This document shows positions 1 to 8,022 of a stretch of DNA of 64,000 bases, in pieces. Positions within the stretch are counted from its first letter, which is position 1, and every line of letters starts with the position of its first letter. The DNA is from Metallosphaera yellowstonensis MK1 (GTDB taxonomy: Archaea; Thermoproteota; Thermoprotei_A; Sulfolobales; Sulfolobaceae), in the NCBI RefSeq assembly GCF_000243315.1, contig NZ_JH597770.1:190794-254793 (forward strand), in the 5' to 3' direction. The notes beneath the pieces were generated by a model. It was given only the letters and a program-made list of their open reading frames with translations. It was not told the DNA's origin and searched no databases. A program made the position numbers and the translations under genes.

Positions 1-209
1 GGAGGGAGACCTTGAACCCCCTCAGGAACCTGTACCTGGCGTAACCCCTCCTCCTCACCTCCTTCCCCCTGGCGTACCCGGGGGGAGGTCCTCTCCGCCT
101 CCTCCAGGGCCCTCCTCTCGATCTCAGCCACCGTTTCATTCAATAGCGCGTCCTTCCCAAGTAACTCGGGGACGAGCGAGGTCACCACGTGATTGAATGA
201 GTGTCTCAT
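1..209 (-). pseudogene. N-terminal fragment of an insertion-sequence transposase, frameshifted and cut by the window edge
   Basis: Reading leftwards from an ATG at 207-209, the sequence encodes MRHSFNHVVTSLVPELLG and continues as a charged helical stretch. Near the G-run at about 79-86 the coding signal moves to another frame (PPPGYARGKEV, then RYRFLRGFK), so one base has probably been lost or gained in the homopolymer. The same N-terminus and the same ~110 bp upstream leader occur inverted at 5848-6028, so this is a repeated mobile element. I suspect an IS256/mutator-type transposase from the general look of the sequence, but the family is not proven. The rest of the gene lies outside the window. 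Confidence 0.5.
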
Positions 210-316
210 GGTATGACCTAGCGCTCGTCCCCTTTTCGTGTACTGATGTAGGATCAATTAAGTCACTTTCATTCTATAGAAACAAATAGAAATCGCAATG
301 GAGCCCTGAATCGCCC
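130..316 (-). repeat. Inverted copy 1 of an IS terminal segment (partner at 5848-6028)
   Basis: The reverse complement of this segment matches 5848-6028 with few changes from the tip gggcgattcag through the first codons of the transposase. The tip is at about 316. A third, isolated tip is at 51489. The two long copies face each other with about 5.5 kb between them. This is read directly from the sequence; that it is the 5' end of an insertion sequence is inferred from the attached transposase start. Confidence 0.75.
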
Positions 317-357
317 TCGTTGAGATTACACCTTAGTTATGATAATAACACTTCATG

Positions 358-741
358 TTATTCCTTAGGAATAAGTAGCACTTTAACCTCTTTAACTTTA
401 CTAAGCTCGTGATCACTAGTTACAGCAGTTGAATTTGTACTTTTGGCAGATGCCAGTAAGAACGCGTCTCCTAAGGAGAGGTTATACTTAATTTTCAACT
501 TGGCCGCGCTTTTAATTATGTCCTCGCTGTTAACATCTATTAGCTTAAATGTATCCCTGATCAAGGTATATTTAAATAGAGATTCCCTCCAGCCTTTGAC
601 TTTTGCGTACGAATAAAGGAATTCTGTAAGATTTACCGAATTTACAAAAGCTTCGCTCACGTTTTTCTCTATTATCTCTTTGGCCTTGTTATTTCCATAA
701 AAATACAAAATTAATGTAGAGGCGTCAAGTACTACTTTCAC
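358..741 (-). CDS. vapC: PIN-domain ribonuclease toxin, VapC family
   Basis: 127 aa, a normal VapC length. The acidic residues of a PIN active site are in place: D6 in the first strand (VVLDAST), E40 (NLTEFL), D92 (LSLGDAFLL) and D110 (VTSDHEL). The family consists of Mg-dependent ribonucleases inhibited by a cognate VapB. Its start overlaps the end of the upstream vapB-like gene by 17 nt, the usual antitoxin-toxin arrangement, so the pair should be translationally coupled. The locus is AT-rich compared with the metabolic genes further on and lies among IS remnants, which suggests acquired DNA. The VapC assignment is firm; the RNA target is unknown. Confidence 0.88.
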   Translation of the reverse strand: MKVVLDASTLILYFYGNNKAKEIIEKNVSEAFVNSVNLTEFLYSYAKVKGWRESLFKYTLIRDTFKLIDVNSEDIIKSAAKLKIKYNLSLGDAFLLASAKSTNSTAVTSDHELSKVKEVKVLLIPKE

Positions 742-955
742 GTTCTCTTCTCCTCTCCTCTTCCAGAATGTTTAAAGCTTTTATTGCATCTTTGTCACTA
801 CCAAAGTATTTTCTAATATCACCACGAGGAAATATATAAATTCCCTCATCATCAACTATAACGTTAACTTCGTCACCTTCTTCCAAGTTGAATTTTTCTC
901 TTATCTCCTTTGGTATTACAATAATACCTTTCTTATGAACCTTCAGTGTATACAT
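725..955 (-). CDS. vapB: AbrB/SpoVT-type antitoxin, VapB family
   Basis: 76 aa from the ATG at 953-955; an upstream in-frame ATG at 1015 would add 20 residues that do not look like this family. The N-terminus (KVHKKGIIVIPKEIREKF) is a swapped-hairpin AbrB DNA-binding domain at residues 5-45. The C-terminal ~30 residues are charged and helical (EEERRRERESS) and would bind VapC. It should neutralise the toxin and repress its own promoter, as known for VapBC systems. It is the first gene of the minus-strand pair and overlaps vapC. Confidence 0.85.
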   Translation of the reverse strand: MYTLKVHKKGIIVIPKEIREKFNLEEGDEVNVIVDDEGIYIFPRGDIRKYFGSDKDAIKALNILEEERRRERESST

Positions 956-1215
956 ATAAAAGAATATCCTCATGAATGCTTTAAGTTTAACTTTACTTAT
1001 CCTTAAGTTAAACAAAGACTGAATTTCAACTGTATAAAAGTTTAAATTAATAACTCATTCTTCTCTCTATGATAATTTATAAGCAACAGAGAAAATGCTA
1101 ATCATTGTAAAATTCTTCTCATTTTATTTACACTTTGTAAAAGGGAATATAAGGTCGAAATTGTTTATAAGATTACAATAAGTCTTTTAAATGAGATTGT
1201 AAGTTTAAAGCAAGG

Positions 1216-1777
1216 ATGATAAAGTACAGCACAGAGTGGATGTATCTCGTAATACCGTTTAACATGGCAATAGGGCCAATTTCCACTTTAGTCACTTTAC
1301 AAATTTTAACCCTTGGTGGTAATGCCATAGATGTAGCTTACGTAATTTCTCTTAGGTAACGCAGTATTAATTCCTGCATCAATAATATGGGGTTTCTTGA
1401 CTGATAGAATGGACAGGAAAAAGCAGATATTATTAAGCTTTGCAGGAACTGCACTACCCTTACTATTAATGCCTTTCTTTAATTCAATTTCCTTCGTTGC
1501 TATTAATTATTCCCTGTTAGTTTTCATGAGCACAGCATCAACTACACCTTTCAACCTATTAGTTATGGAATCTGCAGAGAAAAAACATTGGGGTTCGCTG
1601 TTTTCCAAGTTCTCTTTCTTCTCCTCCATTGGTATGTTGTTAGGTTTGCTTGCCTCAACTTTTCTAGTTATTTTTCTAAAAATTTACGAAGTAGAGGAAA
1701 TTCTAGGCATATTAACTCTGGGAACTTTGATTGCCGGATTCAAGCTGGTTCCTAGGAGAATATCAGGGGCCTTGTAG
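1216..1777 (+). pseudogene. Frameshifted and truncated major facilitator superfamily transporter
   Basis: From ATG 1216 one frame gives a hydrophobic N-terminal segment (EWMYLVIPFNMAIGP) and ends at TAA about 1351. The adjoining frame continues without a gap as LGNAVLIPASIIWGFLTDRMDRKK, which contains the MFS loop 2-3 signature (G-x-x-x-D-R-x-x-R-K), and runs to 1777. A one-base change near 1349 therefore splits the gene. Together the parts make only about 187 residues, half of a normal ~400-residue MFS protein, so the second half is missing too. The substrate cannot be inferred. The gene is dead or, less likely, the frameshift is a sequencing error in an already truncated gene. Confidence 0.65.
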
Positions 1778-1860
1778 CTCTCTATAAGCTTATACGACAT
1801 CAACCCGCCTACCATGATGTAAATCATTTTTCTAAATCTGACCTCCTCCCCGCCCTAAAC

Positions 1861-3071
1861 GGTAGACCCAAAATCATATTATGAAAAATAACTCCAGCAG
1901 GATAATATCGATTCATAGCGAATAACAGGATTTATAAGAGTATTAAGAATTCAGTTGAAGAAAGGTTTAAGGTGAGGGAGATGTGGTATTACCGTGTGGG
2001 AGATCAAGATGGTAACACCGGTTCTCCCTCACCAAAACAACGTTCAACAAATAGGATATAAATTACTTTCCATGCTGAACTTCAAGGGAAAGAGAGGGGA
2101 AGAGGTGGCGAGAACCCTCATCTCGGCCTGTCTGTGGAACGATTCAGTAGAGAACAAGTCGAGGGCGTATGGCGTGTCCCCACAGACCGTGAGGAATTAC
2201 GTGGAGGAGCAAGGGGTGGAAGTGGTGGAAAAGCTGTTGGAACAAGTGAGGAAAATATCCTTGGAGACGCTGAAGGGAGTCAAGGAGATAGACGTCTCAA
2301 TAGACTGGATAACCAAGACCTGGTACGGGAAAACGGTGGGAGGGCTCGGGAGTTCGGAGGAGGGAAACTCTTGGAACTACGCAACTGCGACGACCAAAGA
2401 TGGGAAAGTGCTCCTACTGGCCTTCGTCACACTAGTCAAGGGGATGACCAAGGATGAGGTCGTGAAGGCCCTCGTGGAGCGAGTCGTCGCCATGGGGTTC
2501 AAGGTGAGGTTGATGACTCTCGACGCTGGCTTCTACACTGTAGACGTGCTCAACTTCGTTTCGCAGTTCAAGTACGTAATTGCCGTCCCTGTTGGTGATG
2601 TTAAGGTCTACCAGGAGTTCGACGGCGAGTACGAGACGAACAGTAAGAGGCACAGGAGGGACGAGCAGGTCAAGTTCAGGCTTTTGGTCTACGGTAGGGA
2701 GAAGGGGAAGAGGAAGAAGGTTGTTTACTTCGCTAGGGCTACGAACCTCGACCTACCGAAGGGGGAGGTGTTGGACTTGTACAACAAGGTGAGGGGTCCC
2801 ATAGAGACCTCTCACCGGAACATCAAGGCTTTTCTCCCATTCACCAGTTCCACCAAGTTCGTCTTCCGCACGTTGATCTTCGTGCTGGCCGTGGCCTTCT
2901 ACTCCCTGTACACCGTGTTCAAGGGGGAGGTGAGGAGGGAGCAGTTCAGGATACTCCTAATACTCTTGTTTTCTGATGATTTATTCTATCTAAAAGATTC
3001 TCTATTTAAATCAATAAAACCGCTTATTAATAATATAGATTTATTTTCAAGGAGGTGATTTTGGGTCTACC
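1861..3071 (+). mobile_element. ISH3-like insertion sequence with 16-bp terminal inverted repeats
   Basis: ggtagacccaaaatca at 1861-1876 is repeated as its exact reverse complement at 3056-3071, just past the transposase stop. The similarity may reach a few bases further out on both sides (GCCC-rich flanks), so the outer edge is uncertain by roughly 10-13 bp and I could not assign a target duplication. The enclosed transposase is intact, so the element may be active. Sulfolobales ISH3-family elements of ~1.2-1.4 kb are known. Confidence 0.7.
1994..3058 (+). CDS. DDE transposase, ISH3-like
   Basis: 354 aa from GTG 1994; an ATG at 2009 gives a 349-aa alternative. A helix-turn-helix-like segment lies at about residues 58-72 (YGVSPQTVRNYVEEQ). 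The DDE triad is visible as D100 or D104 (EIDVSIDW), D177 (LMTLDAGFY) and E271 in the IS4/ISH3-type signature Y-x-x-R-x-x-I-E-x-x-x-R-x-x-K (NKVRGPIETSHRNIK). The C-terminus is hydrophobic. It would cut and rejoin the ends of its own element (1861-3071). The reading frame is undamaged. ISH3 is my best family call; another IS4-related group is possible. Confidence 0.8.
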   Translation: MWEIKMVTPVLPHQNNVQQIGYKLLSMLNFKGKRGEEVARTLISACLWNDSVENKSRAYGVSPQTVRNYVEEQGVEVVEKLLEQVRKISLETLKGVKEIDVSIDWITKTWYGKTVGGLGSSEEGNSWNYATATTKDGKVLLLAFVTLVKGMTKDEVVKALVERVVAMGFKVRLMTLDAGFYTVDVLNFVSQFKYVIAVPVGDVKVYQEFDGEYETNSKRHRRDEQVKFRLLVYGREKGKRKKVVYFARATNLDLPKGEVLDLYNKVRGPIETSHRNIKAFLPFTSSTKFVFRTLIFVLAVAFYSLYTVFKGEVRREQFRILLILLFSDDLFYLKDSLFKSIKPLINNIDLFSRR

Positions 3072-3292
3072 GAGAAGGGGCGAGGCTTGTCGTTAGTTTT
3101 ATCATGCGTTCGACTATTACACTATCACGTAAACACTAAAATGCTGTCTAGCAGTCATGAGATTACTCCAGGGAGGCTGGGTTTTACGCCCTCAGATCCC
3201 CTCCGTTAGAGGGATTTGCCCCACAACTGGGGCATGTTACCCTTGACGAGACTTTAGTCATCTTTATATCAAAGCCCACATAAAACAACTTA
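3072..3292. other. Gene-free spacer with two strong hairpins
   Basis: No coding frame is convincing. Two adjacent hairpins are plain: atcccctc-cgtta-gagggat around 3195-3216, and tgcccc-acaac-tggggca around 3217-3234. They are followed by a probable promoter (ctttatat near 3261) for the TPR gene. Paired hairpins next to mobile elements can be the subterminal hairpins of IS200/IS605 ends, but no tnpA or tnpB is present, so this is only a suggestion. Confidence 0.4.
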
Positions 3293-4039
3293 ATGGATGA
3301 GCTTGCGTCCCTAATAGCTTCAGGCAATCTCCACCTGGCACTGAAGAAACTCCAAGAGGTCGTGAGCCAAAATCCAACAAAGGACTCCTATGCCTTATTG
3401 GGAAAGGTCCTCTTAGAGCTTGGTAGAGACGAGGAGGCCCTAGATGCCTTCATTAACGCAGGGGACTTTGAGTCCGCAGCAAAGATACTCGTCTCCATGG
3501 GAAGTTTTGACAAGGTCTTGTCATTGCTCGAGAGCAAGAGCGGTAAGGAAGTGAGCCTCATCAAGGCCCTGATATTCATGAGAACGGAGAAGTTCGATTC
3601 AGCCCTCAAGGAGTTAGAGGGGAAGGAGGATGAGTTTAGGAATGAAGCTATCTTCCACAAGGTCAAGGGGATATCGGAGTATGCTACCAAGAGGTTCTAC
3701 GAGGCCATCAGGGATCTCACCAGGAGTATAATGCTCTATCCACTAGACGCTGAATTGTATTACTATAGGGCCTTGACCAGGTTGGCCTTGGGGGATGAAG
3801 CTGGGGCTGAACGGGACCTGAACATGGCCATAAACCTGAACCCTTACTATGCCGAGGCATACCTTAGTAAGGGTATAATCACGGAGAACAGAGGTGATAC
3901 GGAGAGTGCTATATCCTTTTATTCAAGGAGTATAGAGCTCAAGCCTAACTACAAGGAAGCTTACTTAAGGAGATCCAGGGCATACCTGAAGCTGGGCAAG
4001 CTGGAGGAGTCCAGGAAAGATGAGGAGAAGTCTAGATAA
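3293..4039 (+). CDS. Tetratricopeptide-repeat protein
   Basis: 248 aa, apparently cytoplasmic, with no signal peptide or membrane segment. About six degenerate helix-turn-helix repeats cover the whole chain; the clearest are at about residues 150-240 (AELYYYRALTRLALGD, AEAYLSKGIITENRGD, KEAYLRRSRAYLKLGK), each with the Ala/Gly/Pro spacing of TPRs. TPR proteins are scaffolds for protein contacts; nothing here gives the partner. The ATG at 3293 follows a TATA-like ctttatat by ~30 bp, which fits a leaderless transcript. It sits alone between mobile elements, yet its frame is intact. Confidence 0.8.
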   Translation: MDELASLIASGNLHLALKKLQEVVSQNPTKDSYALLGKVLLELGRDEEALDAFINAGDFESAAKILVSMGSFDKVLSLLESKSGKEVSLIKALIFMRTEKFDSALKELEGKEDEFRNEAIFHKVKGISEYATKRFYEAIRDLTRSIMLYPLDAELYYYRALTRLALGDEAGAERDLNMAINLNPYYAEAYLSKGIITENRGDTESAISFYSRSIELKPNYKEAYLRRSRAYLKLGKLEESRKDEEKSR

Positions 4040-4605
4040 CTTAGTATGGACCTTCGCAGTCGAAACCAGGGTCATCGTGCTTTGGATTACATAGGGGAAG
4101 AGCAAGACGATGTCATACCTCACGATAAAAGAGGGTTCTAGAACATCCTTCCAGTGAAGAGGATTAAGGGCCTCCCCAGAAATGATTCGATGAGCGAACA
4201 CAACTTAAATCAGCAGTTAAGGGTAGAGTGCGAGGTCTACGGGTACTAGGATCGTCCTAGCCCTGAAGTCACGGAAACTAGGTCAATTCCCATAATGGGT
4301 CGTCGGTGGAGTAAGGTACACCTCACCGAACCTAGCCCAAGTGTCCTGGTAACGCTTACCCCATCGATTATCGGCATTAATGTATTGACCACCAAAATCG
4401 ATGTCAACAATTATATTCCGCCCTGATTCTGGGGATATCCGAGGGAGATTCTCGTGAGTGTTGGGACATCTAAATCCTGGGGCTATTCCCCCCACCGACG
4501 AAGTTTTCCACACCGCATTTTAACATTGTGACGATCACGTTAAGCTCGCCTAAGAATTACCCTTGACCATATAAGCCAGTTCGAAAGGGAGTCTGAGCCA
4601 ATTAA
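4040..4605. other. 566 bp without a supported gene
   Basis: There is a 76-codon minus-strand frame at 4283-4513, but its composition is not protein-like, it has no ribosome-binding or TATA signal, and it matches no family I know. The stretch has the look of decayed DNA. A cagcagttaaggg at about 4212 resembles the MITE tip described at 4606 but has no partner end. Confidence 0.4.
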
Positions 4606-4669
4606 CAGCAGTTATTAGATTTTGCCTTGATTACAGGGCGATATTTAAGGGAAAGTCCCATAACTGCTG
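4606..4669. mobile_element. 64-bp MITE with 7-bp target duplication (copy 1)
   Basis: The tips cagcagttat and ataactgctg are perfect inverted repeats and equal the tips of the ISC1217-like element at 42896-44109. Both flanks carry caattaa (4599-4605 and 4670-4676), a 7-bp target duplication like that of the full element. There is no coding capacity, so it must be mobilised in trans. It lies directly behind the pilin gene, and the right duplication contains that gene's stop codon. Confidence 0.9.
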
Positions 4670-4672
4670 CAA

Positions 4673-5137
4673 TTAAGAAACCAAAGCGTGGAAGTAAAGG
4701 ACAGGCTCCAATGAGGATGAAGTTTGAAGTGACACAGGTATCAACGACTTGTTTTGATCCAACTGTGAGATGTTTACGACGCTGAACGTTATGACAAAAC
4801 TCTTGGAGGAACTCCCAGGAACCATAAGGTTCAACGAACTGTTGGTGACCTGAGGAGTTACACCTAAAGTCGCTGAGGTTACGTAGATCGGTTGAGATCC
4901 GTAGTTCACAACTGTCACGTTGAGGTAAACCTTACCGCCTTCAAAACTAAGGGTAGGTATACCCTTGACGGAGAGGACGGACTGGGAACTATAACTTCTA
5001 AACATGGTGAAGCCGAGGAGGGCTACAGAGAGAGTTAGGGATACCGCCACTATTAGTAATATTACCACAGTTATGGAGTCCGAAATGCCTTTCCTTTTCC
5101 TCGCTTTTACCATGACCTTCTGAGCTTTAGACATCAC
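4673..5137 (-). CDS. Type IV pilin-like secreted protein with class III signal peptide
   Basis: 154 aa. The N-terminus is a basic leader ending KARKRKG (G17), followed by ISDSITVVILLIVAVSL, a ~22-residue hydrophobic helix. This is the substrate pattern of the archaeal prepilin peptidase PibD, cleaving after G17. The rest is rich in Ser, Thr, Asn and Val, beta-rich and without Cys, as in Sulfolobales adhesive pilins and sugar-binding pilin-like proteins. No assembly ATPase or membrane platform gene is nearby, so it may be an orphan pilin. A good TATA box (5155-5167) sits about 25 bp before the ATG. A MITE is inserted immediately after the stop codon. Which filament it serves is unknown. Confidence 0.75.
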   Translation of the reverse strand: MMSKAQKVMVKARKRKGISDSITVVILLIVAVSLTLSVALLGFTMFRSYSSQSVLSVKGIPTLSFEGGKVYLNVTVVNYGSQPIYVTSATLGVTPQVTNSSLNLMVPGSSSKSFVITFSVVNISQLDQNKSLIPVSLQTSSSLEPVLYFHALVS

Positions 5138-5154
5138 TTAATAAGGAGGAAAAA

Positions 5155-5167
5155 TTCTATATAAGCG
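5155..5167 (-). promoter_or_regulatory. TATA box of the pilin-like gene
   Basis: On the minus strand this reads cgcttatatagaa, close to the crenarchaeal box-A consensus, and its centre is ~25 bp from the ATG at 5137, so the transcript is probably leaderless. Confidence 0.6.
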
Positions 5168-5847
5168 TTTCTGTATACGGAGAGTTGTTTTCACCCTGGC
5201 TCACCGAGGACACTCTCGGTGTTGAGGAATTCAATCCTTCGTAGGTTGCCTCTATCTCCTCATGATTACCGTGATTTTATGACATCTACTGAGGTTCTAA
5301 TGTGATATCACTTTTCGCTTTCATTTTTCATAAATAATGACGTTGTAATAAATTTAGAGCCTTATCAATCCCGTGGAGTTTGGGTTTCCTCTTTAAACAA
5401 ATTGATAACTGCGACACGCAAACTGTGACCGTTGGGTTTGTGGGATGAGAAGGATACCAATACACTCGAGGACTATGCGACCATGACGCCACACCGAGTA
5501 GTGTCGCTACGGCTAGTTCAACGATGGATTGATTGTAAGCGAGAAACGAATTAAAAGGAGATGAGCCAAACGCTCTCTGATACAAATCTATTGCGGGTTT
5601 ACAGTTCAATGTACCGGTGTACTCAAGTCTGAATTCATGACGTAGCTAAAACCGCTCATTTGACTTTTTATTTCTAAATAAATAGTGCTAGATTGGGCCA
5701 GCTCCAGCATCAAAGGTTGACGGGTAATATTCATGAGGGGTAATATCCTGAAACTACCGTCTCGCTTCTAAATTGCAAAATCAGGACTTCTCTTGCAGGC
5801 AAGTTAATATCGCTAAGGTGTGAAAAGGGTATATGTTGCACTATAAT
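5168..5847. other. 680 bp without a supported gene
   Basis: One 93-codon minus-strand frame (5328-5609) exists, but it has no family resemblance and no promoter I can recognise. The stretch runs up to the inverted IS remnant at 5848. I see no further repeat in it. Confidence 0.4.
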
Positions 5848-6028
5848 GGGCGATTCAGGACTCCATTGCGATTTCTATTTGTTTCTATAGAATGAAAGTG
5901 ACTTAATTGATCCTACGTCAGTACACGAAAAGGGGACGAGCGCTAGGTCATACCATGAGGTGTCCAATCACGTGGTGACCGCGCTCCTCTTTGAGGTAGT
6001 TGGGGAGGACGCGCCATTAAATGAATGA
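5848..6028 (+). pseudogene. Inverted copy 2 of the IS 5' end, with decayed transposase start, interrupted by another IS
   Basis: From the tip gggcgattcag at 5848 the sequence matches the reverse complement of 130-316, including the leader ctaggtcataccatgag. The transposase frame is destroyed: after ATG (about 5955) it reads MRCPITW and stops. At 6029 the matching sequence ends exactly where the ISC1217-like remnant begins, so the second element appears to have inserted into the first. What follows the second element (7167 on) does not resume the first, so material was also lost. Confidence 0.65.
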
Positions 6029-7166
6029 CAGCAGTTATGGGATTTTACCTTAACTTAAAGATTTTCATCAGCCCCGACGGTCCGCCTAAATGACGTTCAA
6101 CGAACCTGAGGAACACCTCCACGCTCCTCAGGTTCAGCTCCCTATCAAATCCCTGACGACGTTGGTCACGGTGAAGATCGTGAGGTAACCCTGAAGCCTC
6201 TCCCTCCTCCAGAACGAGGAGTCCCAGGGCCTTGACGTCCCTTGGAGGTCCTCGATCTCCCACCCGACAGGCCTCCTCCTCGCTGAGCGAGAGGTCGGTC
6301 GTGTAGAGGTACCTGGCGTGTGTCCCAGAGTCACGTTTATGTTCCCGGACTAGCAACTTCACCGTAATCGCTCGGCCTCCCAGGGTCAGGGAGACGAAGT
6401 AGACTCCAGGGGGTATCCCACTCGGAGGTGTCCCTCCACCTCCTCGAGGGTCCCCTGGGCCGACTCGACCCTGAGCTCGGTTGGACTTGAGCTCAGACAC
6501 TACGTTGTCCGTCACGAGCTTCTCGGACAGTACTGGGGTCGAAGACGACCCTGGCTACCGGAAGCGCTCCTTGAGCACGTCCAACGTCTGGCCAAGTCGA
6601 TCTTGGTCTTGAACTCGTTGACCATCCCCAAATCCAACATCTTCCTCACGACGTAGGGGAAACCGTGAACGTCCTGCCCGTGGAGAGGTCCACTATGGCG
6701 ACCGTGAGGAGCTTGGCCCTCTCGAACCTCCCGTGGGTGTGGCAGTAGATCCAGTGGTTCTCAGGGGCTCACGTCCTTCCCCTGGAGTATTGTGGTCCAC
6801 GGTGTCGTCCATGATGACGATCTGACCCTTCACCAGTCTGACAGGACCTCCAGTCCCTCCACGCGTCGTCGAGTTCTCCCAACGTCCCCAGCAGGTTTGC
6901 GTAGTCCAACCCGAACGTCTCGGCCGCGTTCCTCACGCTGGCCCTCCCACCTACCAGGACCATGAGGACTAGCGCCAACCCGACCTTCCTGCTCCTCCCG
7001 TTCCTCCTGACCACGCCCAGCCTGTTGACCGCCTTGACCAGCCTCTCCCTAGCCAACTCGATCTGTCCCTTTCCGCATCTTTTCAGCAGGAAGACGTGGA
7101 AAAATAAAAACTTCTCGCTAATACCGACTTTTCCGTATTACCTCCCTAAGATTCCCACAACTGCTG
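6029..7166 (-). mobile_element. Degenerate ISC1217-like insertion sequence
   Basis: It begins cagcagttatggga and ends tcccacaactgctg, matching the tips of the intact copy at 42896-44109 with one mismatch. At 1138 bp it is 76 bp shorter than that 1214-bp copy. No 7-bp target duplication remains (tgaatga against tacacag). Most of it is alignable by eye to the intact copy. Confidence 0.85.
6045..7078 (-). pseudogene. Decayed ISC1217-like transposase gene
   Basis: Fragments of the intact transposase (42912-44021) are readable in several frames: RKVGLALVLMVLVGGRASVRNAAE near the start, GGRAITVKLLVREHKRDSGTH in the middle and FVERHLGGPSGLMKIFKLR at the end. Small deletions shift the frame repeatedly, and the start region (ATG at 7078) runs into a stop within ten codons. 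No functional transposase can be made. Confidence 0.85.
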
Positions 7167-7217
7167 TACACAGTACCACGAAACGTTTATTACGCGTCAA
7201 CCCATCTATGATAATAG

Positions 7218-7424
7218 ATGGTCATGCTTGAGTTCGACACTTCCCTCACTGGGGAAGAGGTGAGTTTACTGGAAGCCCTGAACAGAAGGGCCGATTTTGT
7301 GCTCGACGAGTATAAGGACTACTTCAAGGCACTGGCTGAGTTCGAGAAGACCGGGGTCCTGAAGCTGAAGGGTAAGGAGATATACGTGAGCAAACGCATC
7401 AGACCCATGAAGAGCCTCCCATGA
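7218..7424 (+). CDS. Small hypothetical protein
   Basis: 68 aa, acidic at the N-terminus and basic at the C-terminus, with no Cys and no membrane segment. I do not recognise a family. A TATA-like cgtttattac lies ~30 bp before the ATG at 7218; a second ATG at 7224 is possible. It converges on the Fic/Doc-like gene and overlaps its 3' end by 26 bp. An antitoxin role is conceivable because of that neighbour, but Phd antitoxins are normally encoded upstream on the same strand, so I do not assign it. Confidence 0.5.
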   Translation: MVMLEFDTSLTGEEVSLLEALNRRADFVLDEYKDYFKALAEFEKTGVLKLKGKEIYVSKRIRPMKSLP

Positions 7425-7863
7425 TCTCTTCGATTATCTTCTGAATTTCGCGCACAGGTTCCTCATCATCTTTCGGAGGGTTCTCGGAGGCTTCAGCAAG
7501 AACCCTCATCAATGACGAAACCTTGTCCTCTCTGAGCTTGACGTCCTTCCCAAGGAGTTCCGAGAGGATAGTCAACATCACTGCGATAGCGGTTCTCTTG
7601 TTTCCATCCAAGAAGATAGGACGGACAGCGAGACGATAAGTCAACAGCGCCAGGCTCCTGCTGACGCTCTTGTTGAGAGCGAAATCGTTCATGGCGGATT
7701 CGAAGGCTATCCATATCTCGAATGGGTTGAGAAGGATGAAGTACTCTCCCACGAAGCTCTTGTTCAACCTCACTATCAACGAGTCCGTCTCGAGCAACGT
7801 GTCGTACCAGAGGCTGGTCTCCTTCAGTAACGTGTAGAGTATCTTGGGATATCTACTCTCCAT
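7399..7863 (-). CDS. Fic/Doc-family protein with altered active-site motif
   Basis: 154 aa, helical, close to the length of Doc toxins. The Fic core at about residues 83-95 reads RPIFLDGNKRTA, against the family consensus H-[PF]-F-x-[DE]-G-N-[GK]-x-R. The FxDGNKR part is intact, but the position of the catalytic His appears to be Pro or Arg. Doc phosphorylates EF-Tu and Fic proteins transfer AMP; without the His base either activity is doubtful. No Phd-like antitoxin lies upstream. The start ATG is at 7863. The family call is reasonably firm, the activity is not. Confidence 0.65.
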   Translation of the reverse strand: MESRYPKILYTLLKETSLWYDTLLETDSLIVRLNKSFVGEYFILLNPFEIWIAFESAMNDFALNKSVSRSLALLTYRLAVRPIFLDGNKRTAIAVMLTILSELLGKDVKLREDKVSSLMRVLAEASENPPKDDEEPVREIQKIIEEIMGGSSWV

Positions 7864-7977
7864 GGATAAAATTGATATAGACTAGGTTATAATTTTAGAC
7901 GGCTCAGGTGTCAGTTAACTCGTTAGGTAGTGATTAGATCACCTTAACTTGGGCTTAATCCTCTTCATGGTAATAGG

Positions 7978-7992
7978 AATGTTTTATGTTCG
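7978..7992 (+). promoter_or_regulatory. Probable TATA box of structured repeat A
   Basis: aatgttttatgttcg lies ~35-40 bp before the first conserved stem. The equivalent place in copy B has gtttttatctttg and in copy C gtttttatatctg, so the promoter-like segment is conserved with the repeat. Confidence 0.5.
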
Positions 7993-8022
7993 TCTATTCT
8001 CGACCTTCACCGAGAGAACAGG

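Noticed and set aside
2134-2792. Additional frames inside the ISH3-like transposase gene on both strands
   Set aside because: They are out-of-frame shadows of the transposase, with low-complexity Arg/Gly/Ser composition and no signals.
3149-3211. tagcagtcatgagatt as a decayed MITE
   Set aside because: Only one end resembles the family and the interior does not match any copy.
3195-3234. Paired hairpins as an IS200/IS605 end or a riboswitch
   Set aside because: No tnpA/tnpB, no conserved aptamer core and no second copy in the window; left as unexplained hairpins.
4212-4225. cagcagttaaggg as another MITE tip
   Set aside because: No opposite tip within 60-70 bp and no target duplication.
4283-4513. 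76-codon minus-strand frame
   Set aside because: No promoter, no family resemblance and a composition unlike a folded protein; treated as decayed DNA.
5328-5609. 93-codon minus-strand frame
   Set aside because: No regulatory signal or recognisable motif; it lies in a stretch with mobile-element decay on both sides.
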